From DATECU01 sp035286745 (GTDB lineage: Bacteria; Acidobacteriota; Vicinamibacteria; Fen-336), in NCBI GenBank assembly GCA_035286745.1, contig DATECU010000051.1, positions 1 through 14,416 of the forward strand: DNA of 14,416 bases. The letters run 5' to 3'. Below the pieces are notes generated by a model. It was not told where the DNA came from and made no database searches. It saw only the letters and a program-made list of their open reading frames with translations. Below are positions 6,621 through 11,666 of the stretch, piece after piece. How positions within the stretch are numbered: position 1 is the stretch's first letter; every line of letters starts with the position of its first letter. The position numbers and the translations under genes were made by a program.

Positions 6621-7247
6621 ATGGCGACCCCCAAAGGCGTACCGGCCGAACCGGCGTTTGAGCTGACGGGTGGGGCGCTCTGCCTCGACTTCGCGAACAC
6701 CCTCGACCAGCGGCCGACCGACTATCCCAAAGAGATGCTCCCGGACTACCGCCGCCTGCTGTCGTGGGCCGAGCAGGCCGGCGCCCTCGGCGAGGCGGAA
6801 GCCGCGAAGCTGGCGGTGCGTGCGGAGCGGTCGCGTGCGGGGGCGACCCGGGTGCTGGGACGGGCGCGGGGGCTGCGGGAGGCCATCTTCGCCATCTTCG
6901 CGGCCGCTGTGCGTGCCCAGGCGCCGCCGCGGGACGGCGTCCGGACCCTCAACCAGGCGATCCGCGACGCCTTCCGCCGGCTCGAGCTCCAGCCGCGCGG
7001 CGGTGCCTACCGCTGGCAGTGGCTGTCCGAGCCGGGGAACCTGGAGGCTCCTCTCTGGCCCGTGGTGCGCTCCGCCGCCGACCTCATGACCTCACCGGAC
7101 CTGGCCCGGGTGCGTGTGTGCAACGCCCCCAACTGCGATTGGCTCTTTCTGGACCACAGCAAGAACCAGACGCGACGCTGGTGCGACATGAAGACCTGCG
7201 GCAACCGCGACAAGGCCAGGCGCTTCCGCGCCGCCCGGAAGGCGTAG
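6621..7247 (+). CDS. ABATE-domain/CGNR zinc-finger protein, putative transcriptional regulator (208 aa)
   Basis: The N-terminal region (about 12-150) fits the ABATE domain of this family: FELTGGALCLDFANTL at 13-28, a hallmark opening, then mostly helical sequence. The C-terminal CGNR zinc finger is complete: C167 and C172 (VCNAPNCDWLFLD), then C188 and C193 (RRWCDMKTCGNRDKARRFR), with the CGNR motif at 193-196 followed by a basic tail. The family is thought to bind DNA and regulate nearby genes. The sensed ligand is not established. The start is supported by GAGGA three bases upstream. The amidohydrolase gene follows 57 nt downstream on the same strand and is the natural candidate target or co-transcribed partner (inference). 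The upstream promoter region carries a dyad and short repeats. Family assignment is firm; regulatory target is not shown. Confidence 0.95.
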   Translation: MATPKGVPAEPAFELTGGALCLDFANTLDQRPTDYPKEMLPDYRRLLSWAEQAGALGEAEAAKLAVRAERSRAGATRVLGRARGLREAIFAIFAAAVRAQAPPRDGVRTLNQAIRDAFRRLELQPRGGAYRWQWLSEPGNLEAPLWPVVRSAADLMTSPDLARVRVCNAPNCDWLFLDHSKNQTRRWCDMKTCGNRDKARRFRAARKA

Positions 7248-7304
7248 GGTTAATAGGCGCCAGGAGGGCCGGCTCCTCGCTGAGACCTGGGGTAGGCTTG
7301 CAGG

Positions 7305-8786
7305 ATGAAACCTCGGTTTGCCGCCCTCCTGACCGCCTTGGCCTCTGCGCTTGGCCCCTGGACCGCCTGGGGCGCCCCGGCGAACCCGCTCGCCATCACC
7401 AACGTCACCGTCATCGATGCCACCGGGGCACCGCCGCGCCCGGGCCAGACCGTGCTGATTCGCGACCGGCGCATAGCGGTTGTCGGGTCCGCCTCGTCCG
7501 TGGCGGTGCCGAGAGGAGCCACGCGAGTCGACGGCCGCGGCCGATACTTGATCCCGGCGCTCTGGGACATGCACGTGCACCTCGCCAATCGGCCCCCGGG
7601 CGAGCCTCCTTCCGAGAGCCTGTTGCCGCTGCTGCTGGCGCACGGCGTGGTGGGCGTGCGCGACATGGGTGGCGACTTCGACCGCATCCGCAGCCTGCGC
7701 GACGCGGTGGCGAGCAACAGCCTGCGCGGACCGCGGATCGTCGCCCCGGGACCGTTCCTGGACGGGCCACAGGAGCCGAGCCCGATGGTGGTGCCGGCCG
7801 GCAACGCGGAGCAGGCGCGGCAGGCGGTGCGGGACCTGAAGGCGCGGGGAGTGGACTTCATCAAGCTCCAAGCCGCGCTGTCGGCCGAGGCCTGGAGGGC
7901 CGGGGTCCAGGAGAGCGTTGCGCTAGGCATTCCGGTGGCCGGTCACGTGCCGGAGGCTGTGAGCGCATGGGACGTGGTGGGCAGCGGCCAGCGCAGCATC
8001 GAGCACGTGTCGCCGGCCTTGCCCGGCGATGCCTCGATCCTGCTGGCCTGTTCGAGCCGCGAAGCCGAGCTGCGCGCCGAGCTGCACGCGCTAGGCGAGG
8101 CGGCGCGGGTCGAGACCGCCAAGCCCGAGGATCTGCGGGCGCGGCAGCGCGCCCTTCAGGAGGCCCTGCTGTCGAGCTACGACGCCACTCGCGCCGCCGG
8201 CCTCTTCGCGCGCGTGGCCGCCGCCGGTGTCACCTCGGTGCCGACGCTGATCTGGTCGCAGACGGTCCTGCCTCGCTCGAAGGACGACCTGGCCGCGGAA
8301 GTGCCGCTTCGCTATGTGCCCAAGGCGATGGCCGCGCGCTGGCGCGCGCGGAGGGCGGAGTACCTGGAGCGCGCCATCCCCGAGACGCTGGCCCTCCACC
8401 GCCGGCTGGCCGAGCGCTCGCTGGCCCTGGTCGGCGAGCTGCACCGAGCCGGCGTCGCGATCCTGGCTGGTACCGACTCGTTCGATGGCTTCGTGCTGCC
8501 GGGGTTTGCGCTGCACCAGGAGCTGGAGCTGCTGGTGGCGGCGGGCTTGACTCCACTCGAGGCGCTGCAGGCGGCGACGCGCGAGCCAGCCCGTTTCCTG
8601 GGGGAGAAGGACCGAGGGACGATCGAGGCCGGCAAGCTCGCGGACCTGGTCCTGCTCGAGGCCGACCCGCTGGCCGACATCCGTCACACCCGGAAGATCG
8701 CAGCCGTCGTGCAGGGCGGAGACCTCCTCGACCGCGCCGCGCTGGATCGGCTGCTGGCCGACCTCGAGACCCGCGCCGACCGATAG
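7305..8786 (+). CDS. Secreted metal-dependent amidohydrolase, imidazolonepropionase-like (493 aa)
   Basis: A TIM-barrel amidohydrolase with an export signal (about 1-24, MKPRFAALLTALASALGPWTAWGA), hence a periplasmic or secreted hydrolase. The N-terminal strand domain (ITNVTVIDATG, 31-41) leads to the metal motif DMHVHL, with H90 and H92. A lysine that may be carboxylated follows (K187 in DFIKLQ), then H214 (AGHVPE), H234 (IEHVSP) and D391 (AGTDS). All metal and catalytic positions expected for the family are present, so it should be active. The C-terminal segment (GTIEAGKLADLVLLEADPL, 438-456) is the typical closing strand domain. The lysine and layout resemble secreted Xaa-Pro/Xaa-Arg dipeptidase-like members, but substrate prediction in this superfamily is unreliable. 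It lies downstream of the CGNR regulator and converges on the cytochrome gene with a 15-nt gap and no clear terminator. Confidence 0.93.
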   Translation: MKPRFAALLTALASALGPWTAWGAPANPLAITNVTVIDATGAPPRPGQTVLIRDRRIAVVGSASSVAVPRGATRVDGRGRYLIPALWDMHVHLANRPPGEPPSESLLPLLLAHGVVGVRDMGGDFDRIRSLRDAVASNSLRGPRIVAPGPFLDGPQEPSPMVVPAGNAEQARQAVRDLKARGVDFIKLQAALSAEAWRAGVQESVALGIPVAGHVPEAVSAWDVVGSGQRSIEHVSPALPGDASILLACSSREAELRAELHALGEAARVETAKPEDLRARQRALQEALLSSYDATRAAGLFARVAAAGVTSVPTLIWSQTVLPRSKDDLAAEVPLRYVPKAMAARWRARRAEYLERAIPETLALHRRLAERSLALVGELHRAGVAILAGTDSFDGFVLPGFALHQELELLVAAGLTPLEALQAATREPARFLGEKDRGTIEAGKLADLVLLEADPLADIRHTRKIAAVVQGGDLLDRAALDRLLADLETRADR

Positions 8787-8801
8787 CGTTCGGCTACGGC
8801 G

Positions 8802-9242
8802 TCACTGCTGGCCCGCGCCGGGGCGGACCACTCGGTATCGCGACTGGAGGAACGCCACCAGGTCCACCATCTGGCGGACCGTCATCACGTCGGAGTAGTC
8901 CGGCATGCGCGAGCCGCCCGCGCGCCTCACCAGGTCCGCAGGCAAGTCCTCGGGCACCCGGTGCGAGGGGGCGATGATGGAGGTCACCAGCTCACCGTCG
9001 GTCTTGACGTGAGGCACCTCCCCGCCCAGGACCACCGGTACGGACGGAACCGCGGTCGGCTGGCCCAAGTCGAGCCCGGCCACCCGGTGACAGCCGTTGC
9101 AGCGTAGGCCCACGAAGGCGGCCTGCCCTCGATCAGCGTCCCCATTCGGTAGGCGGAAGCCGGCGGCGGACTTGGGACTGGCGGTGCAGGCCATCACGGC
9201 GACCGCCAGCGCCGCGGTCACGACCACGCGTGAGCTGTTCAT
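8802..9242 (-). CDS. Monoheme c-type cytochrome, probable lipoprotein (146 aa)
   Basis: An exported electron carrier. The N-terminus is a signal peptide ending in a lipobox-like AVMAC, with the acylatable C19 (about 1-19). One heme-binding motif is present, CNGCH (C48, C51, H52), preceded by ADRGQAAFVGLR as is usual in class I cytochromes c. The distal ligand is probably M113 in SRMPDYSDVMT, followed by the C-terminal helix MVDLVAFLQSRY that packs on the N-terminal helix. The start ATG at 9242 has GGGGTG five bases upstream. No oxidase, reductase or cytochrome maturation gene is adjacent, so its redox partner cannot be named. It could be transcribed from its own promoter or with the upstream toxin-antitoxin pair (85-nt gap). 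The GCCCC/GGGGC pairing in that gap (9267-9284) is too weak to call. Confidence 0.93.
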   Translation of the reverse strand: MNSSRVVVTAALAVAVMACTASPKSAAGFRLPNGDADRGQAAFVGLRCNGCHRVAGLDLGQPTAVPSVPVVLGGEVPHVKTDGELVTSIIAPSHRVPEDLPADLVRRAGGSRMPDYSDVMTVRQMVDLVAFLQSRYRVVRPGAGQQ

Positions 9243-9327
9243 GGGATCACCCCGTGACCCATTCTAGCCCCTGGAGCCTGGGGCCGGGCGGGGAGCGGAC
9301 CCTCGGCCGTGAGGCCCACCTTCTCGG

Positions 9328-9624
9328 CTACTTGTCTTCGCGCTCGGTTCCTGCTTCTCGGCGACGGCCCCAGGCGCTCAGGAAGTCCCGGCTTCCGTGC
9401 AAGAGGCGCATGACCCACACCTCGTTGGGGTGTACCTCGTACAGGAGGCGGTACTTGCCGACGAAGATCTCGCGAACTTCGGGGTCGCTCAAGTCAGGCA
9501 CCACCCGCCCACGCTCTGCGAACTCGGCGAGAGAAAGAGCCGCATCGAGGGCCTGACGCAAGAAGACCCTGGCGCCCTGCGGCGAGTCATCGGTCGACGT
9601 ATCGCACCGCGGCGCGAAGATCAC
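9328..9624 (-). CDS. RelE/ParE-family toxin, shortened N-terminus (98 aa)
   Basis: The toxin half of a type II module. The family core is plain: DSPQGARVFLRQALDAALSLAEF (about 14-35), RGRVVPDLSDPEVREIFVGKYRLLYEV (39-64) and VWVMRLLHGSRDF (69-81). ParE/RelE proteins of this kind inhibit growth by attacking gyrase or mRNA; which applies here cannot be told. The only start between the antitoxin stop and the conserved region is GTG at 9624. From it the protein begins VIFAPR, then reaches DSP after about six residues, where relatives normally have about sixteen including most of helix 1. The gene may therefore carry a small in-frame deletion and may be inactive. It lies 21 nt after the antitoxin stop, in the same frame. 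Confidence 0.85.
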   Translation of the reverse strand: MIFAPRCDTSTDDSPQGARVFLRQALDAALSLAEFAERGRVVPDLSDPEVREIFVGKYRLLYEVHPNEVWVMRLLHGSRDFLSAWGRRREAGTEREDK

Positions 9625-9645
9625 CCCTGGCGCGGCCGGCCCACC

Positions 9646-9834
9646 TTACTCGTCGAGCCAAGCCGCGGCTTCCCGCTCAACCTCTTCCTGGGTGAACACA
9701 CGGCCCTCGCGCATGTCCTCGCGAGCTTCCTCGATCTTCTGTCGAAGGTAGAGACGATAGGCCACATCCTCGAGGGTGCAGTCGTCGGGGAGGGACCGAA
9801 CGACCTCGAGTGCGACTTCCTTCACCGTCGCCAT
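9646..9834 (-). CDS. Small type II antitoxin partner of the ParE-like toxin (62 aa)
   Basis: A short acidic and helical protein beginning MATVKEVALEVVRSLPDDCTL. EDVAYRLYLRQKIEEAREDMREGRVFTQEEVEREAAAWLDE is the rest in outline: a dimerising helical N-terminal part and a charged C-terminal helix ending in the EEVEREAAAWL pattern found in small addiction-module antitoxins that precede ParE/RelE genes. The antitoxin-first order and the 21-nt spacing to the toxin are standard. A strong ribosome site (AGAAGGAG, 9843-9850) stands eight bases before the ATG, much better than any site before the toxin's GTG. This would favour antitoxin excess. Such antitoxins commonly neutralise the toxin by direct binding and repress their own promoter; the promoter here is not evident. 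Confidence 0.88.
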   Translation of the reverse strand: MATVKEVALEVVRSLPDDCTLEDVAYRLYLRQKIEEAREDMREGRVFTQEEVEREAAAWLDE

Positions 9835-9842
9835 AGGCCATT

Positions 9843-9850
9843 CTCCTTCT
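9843..9850 (-). promoter_or_regulatory. Strong ribosome-binding site of the antitoxin gene
   Basis: AGAAGGAG on the minus strand, eight bases before the antitoxin ATG at 9834-9832. It contrasts with the poor site of the toxin and fixes the start of this small gene. Confidence 0.75.
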
Positions 9851-9934
9851 GCGCCCCCGCCTGGTCAACGGCTTGCCCGGCAGGAGCGGCGGAGCACGCG
9901 ATCCACTGGGGCGTCATCTGCCGAGCGCTCTCGC

Positions 9935-10411
9935 CTATCTGAAGGTCCAGCCGACGCCGATCTTGGCCTCCGGGCTGTCGAGGGCGCCCAGCTTGAACTC
10001 GACGAAGAAGCTGCCTCGGTGGACCAGGCCCACACCAACGCCAAAGCCGATCTCGGCGTCGGTCTCGCGATCCGCGTGCCTGCCCTCGTCGCCCCAGCGG
10101 TAGAGGTTGAGAGCAGGTCCGAACGCCACGTAGAGCCTCCAGGGGCTGCGCCGAGGCCGCAACCAGTAGGCCAGCTCGCCGTTCAGCGAGATCGTCGTGA
10201 GGTCGTTGCCCACTCCCACTTCGATGTTCGGCCTCAGCCAGAGCGGTCCTTCGAGCGGCCCAATGTCGGCGTGGCCGCCAACGTAGAGCTGATCGGGGTC
10301 GCTGCTTACGCCGGCGCGGAAGCCCACCCCACCTTGGGCCCGAGCCGGGCTGGCCAGACCAAGTACGGCGAGGAACGAGACAGCGGCGAGCACAACGCGA
10401 GCAGGCTTCAT
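9935..10411 (-). CDS. Small outer-membrane beta-barrel protein (158 aa)
   Basis: A signal peptide (MKPARVVLAAVSFLAVLGLASPARA, about 1-25, cleavage before Q26) leads a mature part of about 133 residues. That part is rich in glycine and alternating aromatic/polar strands: GVGFRAGVSSD, WLRPNIEVGVGND, ISLNGELAYWL, WRLYVAFGPALNLY, AEIGFGVGVGLVH, FFVEFKLGAL. It ends AKIGVGWTFR, close to the terminal aromatic strand pattern of outer-membrane barrels. I cannot assign a named family; an OmpW/OmpX-like small porin or surface antigen is most likely. A longer frame exists upstream to 10585 but would overlap the dipeptidase gene. ATG at 10411 is chosen for the signal peptide and for AAAGGAG nine bases before it. 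It is divergent from the dipeptidase gene across an 82-nt spacer with two palindromes, so the two may share control (inference). Confidence 0.85.
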   Translation of the reverse strand: MKPARVVLAAVSFLAVLGLASPARAQGGVGFRAGVSSDPDQLYVGGHADIGPLEGPLWLRPNIEVGVGNDLTTISLNGELAYWLRPRRSPWRLYVAFGPALNLYRWGDEGRHADRETDAEIGFGVGVGLVHRGSFFVEFKLGALDSPEAKIGVGWTFR

Positions 10412-10454
10412 CGGGAACCACTCCTTTCTCCCTTCATGATAGCCTCCCCCCGCG

Positions 10455-10468
10455 GTGACGCGCGTCAC
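10455..10468. promoter_or_regulatory. Perfect 14-bp palindrome in the divergent promoter region
   Basis: GTGACGCGCGTCAC is fully self-complementary with no spacer. It lies in the 82-nt spacer between the barrel protein and dipeptidase genes and is separated by one base from a second perfect palindrome. It is a plausible operator for a dimeric regulator controlling one or both genes. Confidence 0.55.
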
Positions 10469-10469
10469 G

Positions 10470-10483
10470 CCTCCCGCGGGAGG
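10470..10483. promoter_or_regulatory. Perfect 14-bp palindrome covering the dipeptidase ribosome-binding site
   Basis: CCTCCCGCGGGAGG is fully self-complementary, and its right half is part of the GGGAGGAG ribosome site of the dipeptidase gene. In DNA it may be an operator. In mRNA the left CCTCCC could mask the ribosome site, although a spacerless palindrome would need to open a few central bases to form a loop. Confidence 0.5.
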
Positions 10484-10485
10484 AG
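10479..10485 (+). promoter_or_regulatory. Ribosome-binding site deciding the dipeptidase start
   Basis: GGAGGAG, eight bases before ATG at 10494, selects this start over the in-frame GTG at 10455, which has no comparable site and lies inside a palindrome. Confidence 0.75.
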
Positions 10486-10493
10486 AGGCCACG

Positions 10494-11657
10494 ATGTCGA
10501 AGAAACACCTGCTGTGGGCCATTCCTCTGGCGCTGGGCGCGGGCTTGCTCTTGGCGGGCCCCGGCATCGCCGAACGCAACTTCAATCGCGTCCTGATGAA
10601 GCCCCCCTACCGGCCCTCGGCCCGGGCGCTTGCGCTGCATCGCACCCTCACCATTGTCGATCTCCACGCCGACACGCTCTTGTGGAACCGGGATCTGCTG
10701 CATCGCGGCTCCTCAGGCCATGTCGACGTCCCCCGCCTGGTCGAAGCCAACGTGGCCGTTCAGGCCTTCACCACCGTGACCAAGATGCCCCGTGGCATCA
10801 GCCTCGACCGGAACGACGGGCGTTCTGACAGCATCACGCTGCTGACGCTGGTCGAGACCTGGCCGCCCGCCACCTGGACCAGCCTCAAAGAGCGCGCGCT
10901 CTACCAGGCGCGCAAGCTGGACCAGGCGGTCGGCCGTTCTGGCGGCAAGCTGGTGATGATCCGCTCGGCAAGCGACCTCGCCACCTACCTGGAACGGCGC
11001 CGGCAGATGCCCGGGCTCACCGCGGCCTTTCTGGGTGTCGAGGGCGCACATGCCCTGGAGGGCGACCTCGACAACGTCGATCGGTTCTACGAGTCCGGTG
11101 TGCGCATGATGGCCCCGACCCACTTCTTCGACACCGACATCGGGGGCTCGGCGCACGGGGTGGAGAAGGGGGGCCTCACCGAGAAGGGCCGGGAGATGGT
11201 GAAGCGGATGCAGGCCCGGGGCATGATCCTCGACCTGGCGCACGCCTCGGCCAAGACCCTGACCGAAGCCACCGCCCTCTCGAGTCGGCCAGTCGTGGTC
11301 TCCCACACCGGCGTGCGCGGCACCTGCGACAACAACCGCAACCTGAGCGACGAGGCCCTCCGGGCGGTGGCGAAGACAGGTGGGGTGGTGGGGATCGGGG
11401 TGTGGGAGACCGCCGTCTGTGGCCGGGACGCGGCGGCCATCGCCCGCTCCATGCGCTATGCGGCGGGGCTGATCGGTGTCGACCACCTGGGACTCGGCTC
11501 CGACTTCGACGGAGCCGTCACCGCACCGTTTGAGGTGACCGGTTTGCCGCTCTTGACCGACGCTCTGCTGGCCGCGGGCTTCGGAGAAGACGAAATCGCC
11601 AAGATCATGGGCGGGAACGCCGTGCGCGTGCTGCGTCAGGCGCTGCCCAAGGAGTGA
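10494..11657 (+). CDS. Membrane dipeptidase, peptidase family M19 (387 aa)
   Basis: A zinc dipeptidase of the renal-dipeptidase family, which hydrolyses dipeptides, including some with D-amino acids, and can open beta-lactams in some members. The dinuclear zinc site is intact: H58 and D60 (VDLHADTLLW), bridging E183 (GVEGAHAL), H250 (LDLAHAS) and H271 (VVSHTGVRG), with D337 in LGSDFDG completing the site. The CDNNRNLSDEAL segment (278-289) and the closing GGNAVRVL (373-380) are family hallmarks. An N-terminal hydrophobic stretch (about 5-22, LLWAIPLALGAGLLLAG) would export or anchor the enzyme outside the inner membrane. The next gene begins 9 nt downstream and its ribosome site overlaps this gene's stop codon, so the two are translated together. 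Exact substrate is unknown; turnover of imported or wall-derived dipeptides is plausible. Confidence 0.96.
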   Translation: MSKKHLLWAIPLALGAGLLLAGPGIAERNFNRVLMKPPYRPSARALALHRTLTIVDLHADTLLWNRDLLHRGSSGHVDVPRLVEANVAVQAFTTVTKMPRGISLDRNDGRSDSITLLTLVETWPPATWTSLKERALYQARKLDQAVGRSGGKLVMIRSASDLATYLERRRQMPGLTAAFLGVEGAHALEGDLDNVDRFYESGVRMMAPTHFFDTDIGGSAHGVEKGGLTEKGREMVKRMQARGMILDLAHASAKTLTEATALSSRPVVVSHTGVRGTCDNNRNLSDEALRAVAKTGGVVGIGVWETAVCGRDAAAIARSMRYAAGLIGVDHLGLGSDFDGAVTAPFEVTGLPLLTDALLAAGFGEDEIAKIMGGNAVRVLRQALPKE

Positions 11658-11661
11658 GGAG
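11656..11661 (+). promoter_or_regulatory. Ribosome-binding site overlapping the dipeptidase stop codon
   Basis: GAGGAG starts inside the dipeptidase TGA (11655-11657) and stands five bases before the next ATG at 11667. This points to translational coupling of the two genes. Confidence 0.7.
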
Positions 11662-11666
11662 TCGCC

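Noticed and set aside
7262..7277. AGGAG-6-CTCCT inverted repeat between the CGNR and amidohydrolase genes
   Set aside because: A five-pair stem with no T-run or further structure; too weak to call a terminator or operator.
6764..8977. 737-codon plus-strand frame across the CGNR and amidohydrolase genes
   Set aside because: It overlaps two firmly identified genes in another frame and is R/G/A/P-rich without motifs, so it is a GC-driven shadow.
9267..9284. GCCCC/GGGGC hairpin between the toxin and cytochrome genes
   Set aside because: Only five pairs around an eight-base loop with no T-run; expected by chance at this GC content.
10412..10585. Longer N-terminus of the barrel protein starting at 10585
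   Set aside because: It would bury the signal peptide and overlap the start of the dipeptidase gene. The ATG at 10411 has a ribosome site and an immediate signal peptide.
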